A stretch of DNA of 64,000 nt, taken from assembly GCA_024195585.1 (NCBI GenBank), contig SWBL01000287.1:1-64000 (forward strand). The letters run 5' to 3'. This DNA is from Aureobasidium sp. EXF-3400 (Eukaryota > Ascomycota > Dothideomycetes > Dothideales > Saccotheciaceae). The translations under genes were made by a program, and so were the position numbers. The notes beneath the pieces were generated by a model that was not told where the DNA came from, did not search any database, and saw nothing but the letters and a program-made list of their open reading frames with translations. Position 1 is the stretch's first letter. Every line of letters begins with the position of its first letter. This document shows positions 19,002-29,989 of the stretch, piece after piece.

Positions 19002-20571
19002 ATGCAATTTTTGACCTCATTCCTTTTGCTGTGCAGCAGCACTTCCGTACTCGCTCAACAGTATGCGGGAGACACCATCAGCGCAAATCTTCCAACTATC
19101 AATAACGCAGAGGTTGCTTTCTTCAAGGTTGACGACCCCAGCGGCAAGAATGATGCGCTCACTTTGATCAATTACTACTCTCACGGTACCGATGGAAATC
19201 GTATTGTGGAAAGCAAGATCCAAAGAGCTGTGATCGTTCTTCATGGTCTTTTGAGAGATCCTTGGAACTATGAGAACGATGTATGTTTCTCGAAGCTCGT
19301 TGATTGCCTCAGACTGACAAGATCGATAGATGCTCAATGCTCTCGCAATGGTTCAGGATACCAATGTCAACCGTGACAGTGTTGCCGTCATGGCACCCTA
19401 CTTTCCTAATGGCGACGACAAGAACTATGGCTACCCTTGGACGGATGGCCTGAAGGCAGGCCGAGGATCTACGACGAACGCATTAGTCTGGTCTGGATCC
19501 CAATGGTCTGCTGGCGCAAACAACCAATATCCTCACAACAGCAGAAACACATCCAGTTACTACATTCTCGACGAACTGGTTCGCTACTTTGACGACAAGA
19601 CCCTCTTCCCCAACATGAAGCAGATTGTCCTTGCTGGACACTCGTTGGGCGGTCAAATGTTGCAGCGCTACGCTGCAGTTGGTGACCAACTCGAGACTGA
19701 GTCGCCTGTTGTTCTGTGGATCGCCAACGGTGATTCCTGGGGGTGGCTAAGCGATTACCGCCCTTTGAACGTTCCGGATTGTCCCACTTACAACGATTAC
19801 CGTGAAGGCTTTGCTCAATATGTCGAGTACGGCATGACTTACGGTGCCAACTTGGTTGCTCAGGGTCTTGACGCTATCAAAGCCAACTTCGACAGCAAGC
19901 AGATTGCTTGGGCTCGCGCTCTGCAAGACTTTGGTAATCATGCTTCGAGCTGCGCACCTGCAACCACTGGTCAGGACAGAAACGAACGTTTCTTCTTCTT
20001 CATGAAGTGGTTCCAACCTAGCTGTCCTGATCCTTCTGGCACCAACTGTGACACTGTCGATCTGGTTGACGCTCCTCACGATAACGGACAGATGTTCCAC
20101 TCTGCAGCAGGACTTGCTCGTCTCTTCACCGACAACTTCTACGGTGATAAGAGCCGTGCCTACGACTTTGGCTACCCTCGCAAGCAGCAGGGTGATGATC
20201 CGTTCCCGGACCCTAGCCTTGTCAACACCCCTGGAGCAACCAACTACAACACTTATGCCGGCGGTCTGACCTACCAGGGCTGCTGGACTGATCAAGCCCC
20301 AACCACCGCACAGGCACTTTCGACCTTGTTGTATGACAATGCAACTAACACAATTGAGGCATGCACATCTGGCTGTGTTAATGCGGGATACAAGGTTGCT
20401 GGCATGTCTGATGCAACCAAGTGCTGGTGCGGCAACGAGATGAGCTCCGCATCTGCTATCCTCACTGTTGATATGCAGTGCAAGTCTCCATGCCCTGGAA
20501 ACACTGCTCAGATCTGTGGTGGTATTTCTCGCCTTTCTATCTTCTCTGCTGGATATCCTGCTTTTGTTTAA
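19002..20571 (+). CDS. Secreted alpha/beta-fold hydrolase with C-terminal WSC domain
   Basis: Model: 19002..19280 joined to 19330..20571, 506 residues; a 49 bp intron with GTATGT donor and phase 0 joins YENDMLNALAMVQD. Residues 1-18 are a signal peptide (FLTSFLLLCSSTSVLAQ). The catalytic part has RAVIVLHGLLRDPWNYEND and a nucleophile elbow AGHSLGGQMLQRY near residue 196; a candidate catalytic His lies in DAPHDNGQMFHSAAG. From about 406 to the end there is a WSC domain (TYQGCWTD, then CTSGCVNAGYKVAGMSD, CWCGNEM, CPGNTAQICGG) with paired cysteines, a carbohydrate-binding module found in cell-wall sensors and some enzymes. This suggests a wall- or polysaccharide-targeted esterase or hydrolase; the substrate is unknown. 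Confidence 0.78.
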
Positions 20572-20891
20572 TTGTAATATATTCTAGGAAGGACATCCAA
20601 TATTAGGATTGTAAATATAAAGTATCCGATATTTATAGCGACTCGAAACTCGATGACCTTGTGTAGACAAAACAATCACTACCTTGGTAGACTTGAATGA
20701 CAACCGTGAACAAGGGAAGTTACCATCGAGGTGCAGCTGCCTTCCGGGAGTATACCATTGCAAAGATTGCAATGCGCAATCGTCACTTCCACAGATGTCA
20801 GGGGAGTTCCTTCCGCATCTCAGACAACGCTCACCGACGACCAAACTTGGACTTCTACCATCAGCGCGTCACAATCATCTCAGTATCCAAC
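20572..20891. other. Intergenic / possible leader of the modin-like gene
   Basis: 320 bp. An ATG at 20697 opens the same frame as the modin-like gene and would add 65 residues, but those residues are basic, unstructured and unlike the family start I recall. Confidence 0.4.
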
Positions 20892-22679
20892 ATGGCTCCT
20901 TTTATCCTTCCCACATTTTTCCTCCAAAAACGCCATGGAGGCGATGGCAGTGTTGGATCTCCTGAGGCCATTCAAGGTTCCGGCAGCAAAGGGGCAGACA
21001 TATCGACCAAAGTCGCACTCCTCATTGGAATCCTTGCCCTCCTTGCAACGATCTTCCAAACTTTACAACAGTACATTGGTACAGCAGACGGCTTCAGACG
21101 TTGCGGTCCAGGCGTCATGGGCCCTTGGGGTCGTAAGACCCGATTGCGCTGGCGATGGAGAGAGTTTCGATTTGAAGTCCTCTACTGCGTACCTTTCGTC
21201 GAGTACTGCCTGCCCATCAAGGGTGAAGACGGGTCTCGAACTATCCGACCCTTCTGCGACCAGCCGGAACTCACCACTTTCGATCCCAACCCTCCAGACA
21301 AACAAAGAGATTGGAATGCTGAATTAGCAGGATGGGTTCATCTGATGCACAACTTGGGCTTACACGATCAGTCTCTCCGGCAACGCATTATTCCTGTCGC
21401 CCTTCGTGATGCGGGACGTATGGCTTATTGCGACTGGATCCGGTGTGCACATGTGGAGAAAGCCTATCGCAGTTGGGACTTTGTGCCTGATGATGTTTTG
21501 AGACCACTGGCCATCACGACGCTTGCAGGTCTGGCAGCTACTACTCGTCGATTGGGACTGAGCTAGAAGCAGTTTGAACCCAACATCGGTACGTTGCAAG
21601 CTGAAGGCAACCATCAGGTCATCACTTCCACCGTGATTCGAGGCATGGGTGTCATCATCCACTACCTTCGAGACCCCGACCTGGACGCGGACACTCTTGG
21701 ACAGAAACATATGTTTAGCACCTCGCCCTTGAGTCAAGCTGATGAATTGCTCTTCGGACGAATTGCACACTCCGACATGTTCAATCTTCATCGAGTGCTG
21801 CCCCATCTGATACTGCACGTTGGCACCCTGGCTGATGTCTCGTCCACACTACCTGCTCTCTTCTCCGACTCCTCAGCAGCCGACAGCATCATTGCTGCAC
21901 TTCGCGCTCGAAGTGATTCAGGAGACAAAGATTGGATGGAGTGTGCCAACGATATTGTCCCCTTCCTTACTCCCTTCTTGGGCATCTCTTCTGACACTCG
22001 GCCTATCATTCCCTGGCCAAATACATCGGCACGCGGCATGACACATACAGTCTTCAAACCCTTTCGAGACGAGCTCACTGCGCTTACAGTCCGTAGAGGA
22101 AACATTGTTTCAGACTCGCAAAGACTGCTTATACTCTACTCGAATTTGGAGGCTCGCTTTCACCATCCGGCAGCTCAGCGAGACAGAAACTTCAGTTGGG
22201 AGATACCCAAGCTGACCTTCAAGAGTGAGTTGGTGACAACTGAGGCATATGACGCGAGAGCAATCTACGATGTCTTGAGCGAATGTGAGTCAATGTTACA
22301 AGCGAACCCAGTGATCCGCGCTGGCAGATACCATGTCCTTGTCACACAGCACATGACATTTTCAACGCGCATCGAAGCTTCGGCTACAGATGCCGACAAG
22401 ATGAAGCGTATGTTTGCTGCTCTTCCGGACATGGCGCGTGCTTTGAGATCGGAATGGGACGTTACAGGCGAGATCTTGGAGGCACTTTCTTCGGATACGG
22501 GTGAGGAGCTGGGTGGAAAGACGGAGTGGATCAGGAGACCCAGCGAGATACAAGTCCAGGACGCTTGGTTGGCTATGATGCTGAGAGCGATGTGCTGGCA
22601 GAGGCTTCATGTGGTGCAGCCGGGAATGCCTTTGCCGATCGAGTATGCGAGAAGTATGCTGCCTGTGTTTATAACTTGA
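20892..22679 (+). pseudogene. Modin-like protein gene interrupted by one in-frame TAG
   Basis: A single frame runs from the ATG at 20892 to the TGA at 22677-22679 (596 codons) apart from one TAG at 21564-21566. A membrane-like segment (VALLIGILALLATIFQTLQQYI, about 37-60) is followed by TADGFRRCGPGVMGPWGRKTRLRWRWREFRFE, a pattern I know from fungal proteins annotated as modin. The part after the TAG is equally family-like (QAEGNHQVITSTVIRGMGV, and near the end MMLRAMCWQRLHVVQPG). From memory of homologues, a Trp is expected where the TAG sits (TGG to TAG). No GT-AG intron with a good donor removes it. So this is a recent pseudogene, an allele, a sequence error, or a readthrough case. Product function is not established. 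Confidence 0.65.
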
Positions 22680-22948
22680 GAGTTTGAATAAGGGGTGGTT
22701 GCAAACTGGTTACCGTTGTTGACGCGCAGAAGACATTGTTATTCCATCCACAAACTGTCCCTTGTGGCTGAACTATCTTTTTCGAGTTTGCCATCCCAGC
22801 TTCTCAGTGTCGCTTGGAAATTGTCAAATTGGTTGCAGTGAAGATTTTATACATGGTTGTCTTTCCTACATCCTCCTCTTTTTCGAATATCCCGAACCCA
22901 TTCAAACGCCGCATATTTGTACAGGACCAATTCGAGATGGCCATTCTT

Positions 22949-24051
22949 CTAGTTGATCTGCTTGCCGTAGAAGGGAATACCGAGGGCGCTGAGCAGCAGT
23001 CTACCGTCTCTGTCGTTTGTAGCGGTAGTGTGGACAGTGACGTGGAAACCAGGAATCATCTTGGGAGGGTACCTATTTCCAGACATTAGCATCTCAATCT
23101 TCCCTCGCATCAATGAAGGCTTTCAAAAACTTACATGTCATAGTTGACCTCAACCTCAGGGAACAACGCCGTCTCCTCAGGCGTAAACCCAAACGTCAAA
23201 TTACCACTCGAATCTCCCGAACTACCCTTAACACCCTTCCACTCTTTAATCTTCGGCATGACGATATCAATCACCTTAGCCAAAAAGTGCTGCATATCCT
23301 CTCCCCTGAGTTCTGCAGTAACAGAAACATATTGGCCAGCCCTCAATCCAAAGCCTGCAACGTTCTTGCGAGTCTTGTGGGTGGTAACGCGCACATTACT
23401 GATTGCCTGCATAACCATACCCGCAACGTGTAAGTGGGCTGAGTCATCCAAAGCTCCCTTCACCATTGTATGAACGGTGATTTTTTCGAGCTTGGGGACG
23501 TTGCGGAAGGTAATTGGTTTGCGCAACAGACGCAGGACATCAGAACCTCTGGGTCCTCTCAAAGGACGATTTTTATAGTAGGGAGAAGCACCCTCCCAAG
23601 GCCTCAGTCTCGGTGACTTAGCAGGCGCCTTGTATCCAGGAGGAAAATGTGTATATGCCAATGTCATAAGATCAGACTCAAAAGTACTCTGATAAGTTTG
23701 TTCCAAACGAGGTGCAGAGAACGGTCCAGGGACGAAAACTCGAGACGCAGGGTCTGAGGACGGGGGAGGTTGGTGCGGGTGCAGGGGACCGCGGTAGTAC
23801 TTGGGAGGACGGAACTTGTATCTGCTGGCGGGCAATTGGCGGTTGCGTTTGCTGGCGCGGCCGACAGGGTCGTAAGTGCTGGCATGGCTGTCGATGTCGG
23901 CGTCGAGGTTGCGCAGAGAAGAGCCGCCTTCGAGTTCGGTGATGGTGTCGGCGATGTCTGTGGAGGCGTGGCGGAGGTGTGAGAAAGGGGCAGTTGTTGC
24001 TCGTGTGGCTAGGGGCCTCCAGAGGCGCTCTAGCGATTGTGTGAGCGACAT
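22949..24051 (-). CDS. MRPL7: Mitochondrial large-subunit ribosomal protein uL5m
   Basis: Model: complement of 22949..23072 and 23135..24051, 346 residues. Exon 1 starts MSLTQSLERLWRPLATRAT, a basic, Ser/Thr-rich mitochondrial presequence. The uL5 core includes NVPKLEKITVHTMVKGALDD, VAGMVMQAISNVRVTTHKTRK, AGQYVSVTAELRGEDMQHFLAKV and FGFTPEETALFPEVEVNYDM. The 62 bp intron (GTAAGT...AATAG) splits the domain right after NYDM; exon 2 adds the conserved YPPKMIPGFHVTVHTTA and ends LLSALGIPFYGKQIN. L5 binds 5S rRNA in other systems; fungal mitoribosomes lack 5S but keep uL5m. Confidence is high. Confidence 0.9.
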
Positions 24052-24328
24052 GGTGGGTGTGTGATGTGGGCAAGCAGGCCTTGCTGCTTGTGTGCTGCTT
24101 GCGCGACGGCAAGGTTCAAGGTCGAAAAGTTGATGAGCACGGGCCACGCGAGTTGATCAAAAGTCTAGACAGGGTCACCTTTTGAAGTTAAGTACAATCT
24201 ACTTGAGTACACCAAAAAAACGCCATGCTTTCGTTAAAGTGTCTAAGAAATAACAGAACCAGTAAATGCGCAAATCGTCAGTCTCGTTCTATACAGCACA
24301 TTCCTCAACTTTTTCTCACGCTGTATCA

Positions 24329-26343
24329 TTACACCACAGCCTCTTCCTCATCAGGAACCTCTTCCAAAGTCTCACTCCTCGACCCCCTCCGACCTCCATG
24401 AAACATATCACTCAAGGTAGCACTCAAACTCCTGTCTCTCTTTCTCGAAGATCCTGGCCTTTGCAGTGGGGCACTGGTGTCTTCACTCAATGCTTCCAAG
24501 GCTTCTGTGCGTGACCCTCTGCCAGACGCTCTACGCCGACCCGCGGTAGATGCCGATGTGTCTACGATGCCTCTAAGCAAACTGTCCGCAACAATAGCAG
24601 ATAGCGAAGAAGAAAGCGGATTTGTGAGAGGCCCAGGTAGGATTTGTGTCAAGGTATGTAGACGACCCGGTGTGGCTTCGCTGGGGTCGATTTGACGATA
24701 GCGTTGCTGTGATGGCGACAAATTGTTTTGATTGTCAATCGAGGGACTACTAATACCTCGATTGGGTGTTGTTGGTCGTCGCGGGCTTAGCTTTTGGGAT
24801 GAGATGGTGGGAATGACAGGAGCAGAGGTTGTGGCGTGCATGGGCGGAGGATTCTGTCGTCTTTGCTCAGCAGCTATGCTGGCATCTGAGCGTGGGTGAA
24901 TGGACGAGATGTTTGCGGGCGCCAGTAATGTCCATGGGTTTTCGTTCAGCGGCGAAGAAGCTTCGAAGCTGAAAGGTTGTGTAGGACTATCGTCCGAGGT
25001 GATGACGAAGGAAGGGGCCTCTGAACGAGACGATCTCGGGCGTGCTGAAGATGGTCGTAAAGAGCCACGACGTGCATCGCTATCTGATCGCTCGCGAATC
25101 TCGGGTTGTTGGTGTTCTTCGTCTATCAGGTCGATTGCTTCTCCATCCTCGGAACCTTCCTCCTCATCTTGCTGCCTACTCTTTCCACGTCCTGAGGTGA
25201 TCAGCCAGACTCCTGAGAAAGTCAAGGCACATCCCGCAAAGAACTTGATGGCATCGTCGGTCGTCGTTCGTTCGAAATCGCGGTAGAGAATTGCGCTGCC
25301 GATGATGACAGAAAGCGTGAAGATGACGAACTGGACGGGAATGACCTGTGTCGAGTCAAAGTGCTGGAGAGCACGGTTGAGATACTTGATCTGCAAGATG
25401 GCCGTCGTCACCAGGACTGCGACCAAGAGATATGTGATGGGGAAGGTAACGACGTGCCAGATGGTGTTCGAGAGCAACGATGCGACACCTTTGGTCGAGA
25501 GGGCTGTGTAGCCACCTGCAAACGCGCATTAGACAAATCACCATTTGAACAAAGCAGTGTAGACTCACCAAATAAGCCAACAAGACCGAGATCAATCAGC
25601 ACAGACTTGTGCCCGTACTTAGAGCTCACTGACATGAGAACCAGCATCAAGAAGACTGTTATTCCAAAGTAGGTCTCGAACTCCCAAGTCGAGATGAGTT
25701 CCCAGATCTTGTCAGGTCCCAGCTTTGGGTTGTTGTCGCTGGCGCTGAGCACGACTGTCACACAGCCACCAACTGCAACTATAACACCGAACCCATCTCT
25801 TATCCTGAACTGCTCGTGCAGCAACAAAGGCGCGATCAAGCAGTTCGACACCAAAGCCACGACACCAAGGGGAGAGACAACGGAAGCGGGCGCGAAGCCA
25901 TAGGCGAGGAAGTTTCCAGCCTCGCCGACTGTCATGAGCGCAATGCCCAACCACCAGATAGGAGACTTGAGGTACGATTTTGGACCCGTAGCAGGCGGCT
26001 TTTTGTTTGGGCGGATGGTCGACTCGGACGATGTCGAGGCAGATGAAGGAAGCAGCGGGTCAGACTCGTTCGGTTCAACACCATTGCCATTGAGGTTCTG
26101 GGCTGCTCTTTCCTCAGCTATGCGCTCCTGCTGAGAAATGCGATTCCGGCTACGTTTGTCCCTTTTCCTCTCTTCCTCATCTTGCTGGTATTGGCGATTG
26201 AGACGAATGTGGGCATATCGCTGCGCGTTCAAGGCGAAAGAGATGAGGACATTGCCGATAATCGCAGTCGTGATGCCTATAATCGAAGACCATCCACCGT
26301 TGACCTTGTCCAGGTTTCCCAGATGCAGAAAGTCGAGTAACAT
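24329..26343 (-). CDS. NIPA-family magnesium transporter
   Basis: Model: complement of 24329..25515 and 25569..26343, 653 residues; the 53 bp intron (GTGAGT...GCAG) joins LVGLFG to GYTALSTKGV. The first in-frame ATG is at 26343 (MLLDFLHLGNLDK). The NIPA/DUF803 pattern is clear: SSIIGITTAIIGNVLISFALNAQRYAH for TM1, a long charged loop (about 50-115), IWWLGIALMTVGEAGNFLAYGFAPASVVSPLGVVALVSNC for TM2-TM3, and LLLHEQFRIRDGFGVIVAVGGC. About nine helices in all. The C-terminal 250 residues are Ser/Pro-rich, presumably cytosolic and regulatory. NIPA proteins move Mg2+ across plasma or endosomal membranes; the direct substrate here is inferred from the family. Confidence 0.85.
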
Positions 26344-26877
26344 GGCGGCGTCTATGTCCGAAGCGTGCGGAAACCGTGAAGACGGGAGAGCCAAAGAATC
26401 CTGGGTTTTCGTGGTATGTTTGTTAGTCGTCTCTAGCCATGACAGATAACAACAAGCAGCTCTATCAGGTCAGAGAGCACGCAACCAAGGATCAAGAGGA
26501 GAATATCGACGACGGGCCATCTTCACATGCATGCACGATGATGAGAAGGCACAAACTCAATTCCCGCCGGCGAATCATTTGCCGACCTTCCGCTCGTGCC
26601 AACCAAATCTCCGCCTGCCTCCTATTCACTCACTCACTGCTATTCTGTATGAAGATCATCAAGTGCTATTGGGAAACATGAGACTTTGAGTCTCCTTATT
26701 CAATTCTGTCTATCTATCAAACTTGATACCCAATTTCCTGTTGTTACATTCCGTCCGAATCTCAAAAAAGCCGCCTCGATTAGTAAAAAGTGGGTATGCC
26801 TGGACCTGCCAGAAAGAAGATGAACAAAAAGCGCGTCGCTATGCAATATGGAAAACAAAAAAAAGGTCCTCAACACC
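26344..26877. other. Intergenic between the NIPA gene and the Crh gene
   Basis: 534 bp holding the NIPA promoter and the 3' end of the Crh-type gene. An A-rich stretch at 26840-26865 (plus strand) lies just past the Crh stop. No gene seen. Confidence 0.4.
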
Positions 26878-28134
26878 TTAGAGCATGAAGAAAGCCATGG
26901 CAGCTCCGACGGCGGAGAAAAGACTAGTAGCAACAGTGTTCGAAACACCGGCGTTGGTGCTCTGCTGTGCGGGCTGGCTTGAGGTAGCCGAAGCAGAAGA
27001 GCTGTGAGACGAACTCTTGGATGCGGCGGATGCGGATGAGGAGGCAGCTGCGGCAGCTGATGTGATACTGGCGCTAGCACTGCTGACGACAGAGCTCAGC
27101 GTTGAGGCAGCTGAAGTGAAGTTGGATGTAGCAACAACAGCGTCGCTACCCTGAGCCTGAGCCTTCTTAATGCTGATGGATGAGGTAGGAGCGACGGTGT
27201 TGAGACTGTTGGAGATGACGGCAGTAGACTTGAGGCTAGCCTGAGTGGCACTCTTGGAAGCCGAGCCACTGCTGCCAGATGCTGAAGACGCAGATCCAGA
27301 AGAACCAGAAGAAGAACCGCCGACAAGCTTGATGCTCTCGTAGCTACCAGTCTTGTCCGTCCACTGGTATGCCTGGGAAGGGTTGTAGTTGGTGACGCTG
27401 ACAGACTTGACGTACATGGTGAAAGGAGCCTGGGAGAAGTCCGTCTCACCACCAGCCCACTCGATCGTACCCTTGGCGTTGGTGGCCGGGTCGCCAGCAA
27501 TCCAGTTGCCCAACTTAAGGCGCATAGGGGTCTGAGGGAAGTTCTCACCACCAACAGCATCGGCGTACATGAGAGTGCGAACGATGACACCATCGATGAG
27601 CCAGTCGATCTTGTCCTTGGTCCAGTCGAAGCTGTAGGTGTGCATAATTGTCTGAGGTGATGAGACAGTCTGGTAGGTGCCGCGATCGTATGAGGTGGTG
27701 TTGCCCTTGCCGAAGTAGTTGGTCTGAGCCTGAGTGCCGTCACCGCCGAGCCATTCCCAGTCAATCTCGTCCAGATCCTCGGATTGGAGAACCATACTGC
27801 TCACAATTCCAACACCAGGAGCTGCTTGCATCTTGACGTCGACACGTCCAAAGAAGATGTAGAAGTCAGATGAGATGGTTGGTGCCTGGTTCTTGCCGTT
27901 GATGACGAATTGTGCACCCTTGGTGCCATCGTAGGTGAGAGAAGTTCCGGCGGCAGTACTCCAACTAGCAAGTGCCGACTTGCCCTGGGTGAAGTCGCAG
28001 GCAAAGCTAGCAGAGTCGAGTCCAACATCGTTAGGGCATGTCTTCTCCATGGGGTTGCAGGTGGTGTAAGTTTGGGCAAAGGCAAGGGGAATGACGGCCA
28101 GCCCAGCCAGGGCAGAGTTTCTGGCGAAGTGCAT
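26878..28134 (-). CDS. Crh-type cell-wall chitin-glucan transglycosylase, GH16, GPI-anchored
   Basis: 418 residues. A signal peptide (GLAVIPLAFA, cleaved before QTYTTCNP) leads to a CNPMEKTCPNDVGLDSASFACDF start typical of Crh1/Utr2 proteins. The catalytic motif DEIDWEWLG sits at 122-130 (nucleophile Glu123, acid/base Glu127), followed by TQAQTNYFGKGNT and HTYSFDWTKDKIDWLIDGV. Residues about 275-395 form a Ser/Ala-rich, probably O-glycosylated stalk. The C-terminus (QSTNAGVSNTVATSLF then a hydrophobic end) fits a GPI-anchor signal. Crh enzymes join chitin to beta-glucans at the wall. Which paralogue (Crh1, Utr2 or Crr1-like) cannot be told from the sequence by eye. Confidence 0.9.
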   Translation of the reverse strand: MHFARNSALAGLAVIPLAFAQTYTTCNPMEKTCPNDVGLDSASFACDFTQGKSALASWSTAAGTSLTYDGTKGAQFVINGKNQAPTISSDFYIFFGRVDVKMQAAPGVGIVSSMVLQSEDLDEIDWEWLGGDGTQAQTNYFGKGNTTSYDRGTYQTVSSPQTIMHTYSFDWTKDKIDWLIDGVIVRTLMYADAVGGENFPQTPMRLKLGNWIAGDPATNAKGTIEWAGGETDFSQAPFTMYVKSVSVTNYNPSQAYQWTDKTGSYESIKLVGGSSSGSSGSASSASGSSGSASKSATQASLKSTAVISNSLNTVAPTSSISIKKAQAQGSDAVVATSNFTSAASTLSSVVSSASASITSAAAAASSSASAASKSSSHSSSASATSSQPAQQSTNAGVSNTVATSLFSAVGAAMAFFML

Positions 28135-28731
28135 GTTGTTGTTGTCGTCGGTGGTGTCGATGAAACGTCTCTCGATGATAAGGAGAGGGAGGAGTTGTGT
28201 TGGATCTTGGCCTTATGAGGTCAAGGATGTGAATGTGATTGTTTGTGGGTGAGAGGAATGTGTGTTGAAATTATGCACAGACAAACAGAATCGATATGTA
28301 ATGTGAGGAATGCAGTAACAAGGGGAACGGCGTTCTATTATGTATTCGACCTTCAGCCCAGCGTCAATGGGCCATTGACAAGGTGGGCTATTCGTATTAT
28401 AGCGAAGCACAGATTCTGATACTCACTAGCGTGCCTGCGCCACCTGCTGCCACCGTTTCGTCCGTTCACTGGCTGGCAGGTTGGTCGTCACCGAAGAAGA
28501 TCTGTAGATATTCAGATAGCACAGCCATTGCTTCAGACCAAGTGCGGTTGTCTGTCTCATCATGTCCAAGACCGAGATGTAACAAGACTCTGTGATCAGT
28601 CCGGATCAGGAACCTGCAGCAGAGCGCTTCGAGTTTCACAAGATACAGCTTGCAGGGTAAAAAGAGGTGGTTGGTTGCTGCGAGCGGTGATAGGGTCTCC
28701 CCAGCCCTGCCGTCACCCGGCAAACCGAACC
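28135..28731. other. Promoter region of the Crh gene and intergenic
   Basis: About 600 bp upstream of the Crh start. The leader is CAAC-rich on the minus strand. No RNA gene or repeat recognised. Confidence 0.4.
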
Positions 28732-29149
28732 TTAATCTACCGGCCCAGCCACCCACAATCGATGTTCGTCGTTGTGCCCACGAAGCAACCGCGCAATCGA
28801 CATGACGACGCGCTGATAGTTTTCAAGGAACTGCCAGTAGTGTTCCCACCTCTCCTCGTGTCTCTCTTGCTCTTGTCTCGAGATTCCCGTTTCCTGTCTC
28901 TTCCTTGCTGTTGACCTAGAGATGCGCCCTGAACCCGTCCGGCTGCTCGCATCCAGAGCTGGAGCCTCAGCCAAGCCGGCAAGCTTTTTCTAATTTGAGC
29001 ACCACACCGCTGACGACCCTGTCGACCATTACGACTCTTACGAATACAGCTATCTTGGTCTCCTTTGCCTCAACCGTCCAGCTATTTTTGACGTCTCTCG
29101 TTGTGGCAAAAACGCTTCTCTCCACTGCACAAGCATTCTCGTGTACCAT
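28732..29149 (-). CDS. Tentative small two-exon protein, family unknown
   Basis: Complement of 28732..28989 and 29042..29149 makes a 121-residue protein. The 52 bp intron has GTAAGA donor and ATTAG acceptor and is in phase 0. Exon 1 starts at a real ATG (MVHENACAVERSVF). Exon 2 contains a strongly helical, charged stretch (ISRQEQERHEERWEHYWQF, ENYQRVVMSIARLLRGHND) that looks like selected protein and not like chance. No domain recognised; no signal peptide or membrane helix. Transcript or homologue evidence would be needed to accept it. Confidence 0.35.
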
Positions 29150-29989
29150 TCTCTACATTCAGCCCTTGCAAATGGCCAAGACGAGCAACCGCCCATGCCT
29201 AGCGCCGAGGTGTTCGGCTTCATTTTCCAATCCTCAGACCAAGACAGTGCCGCCGCTTCCTGAGATTAAGCTTCTCTTTTGAGAATGGGTTATTATACGA
29301 AGATGACCCTCATCTGAATCTGATTCAAAAGTAGAGTGTACCAAACGATATACGGTGTGAATACGCAGGGTTGCATCTGCATGTCTACGACCCAAAGTTA
29401 TACAGTGCCACCAAGTGCATAGCCACGACACGCGGAGGACGCGCATCTCTTGACTCCTGAGCATAAGGAAAAGTATATTCCCCCTGATAACCTTGTACTC
29501 TTTCCAACTGTAAGTCTATCCAGGGGATGTCTTTTCATACAGCTATCAATCGGCAAAAATCCCTCAAGAATCATTCACTCAAAGCCCTTCATCTGCCATA
29601 CCCACTTGGCGCTTTGTATACTTGGTCTTGGAGGTATACCAATTTCCACCTCGAATCCGAAGGATCATCTTACACTCTACTAATTCACGATTGGCTATCT
29701 GCATGTTCCAACTGTTATGTGATTCACTTGCAGAACATGAAACAGTGTTTCTCTCAATTTGAATCTACCGTTAGCCTGTGGGCCAAACATCCTTGTGGTG
29801 GAAGAATCTGTAGTCAATCGGATGCAGATAGTGTAGTGATCAGGCGCTCCCGAGTCTTGGCTTGCCAGGAACACCTTTGCGTTTCAATACTCTTTTACCT
29901 GCTACATCTGGACACCTCTATCCCATTGGTCCTACCATACAGGAGACACCCATCACTATACGAACCAAGAAGCGAACACCTGCCAAACA
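29150..29989. other. Intergenic, no gene recognised
   Basis: 840 bp. An open frame at 29527-30060 overlaps the end of the GT8 gene on the other strand and has no family features. I see nothing else. Confidence 0.4.

Noticed and set aside
21480..21566. An intron removing the TAG in the modin-like gene
   Set aside because: A CTAG acceptor exists, but no GTRAGT-like donor lies at a suitable distance and phase upstream; removal would also delete family-like residues.
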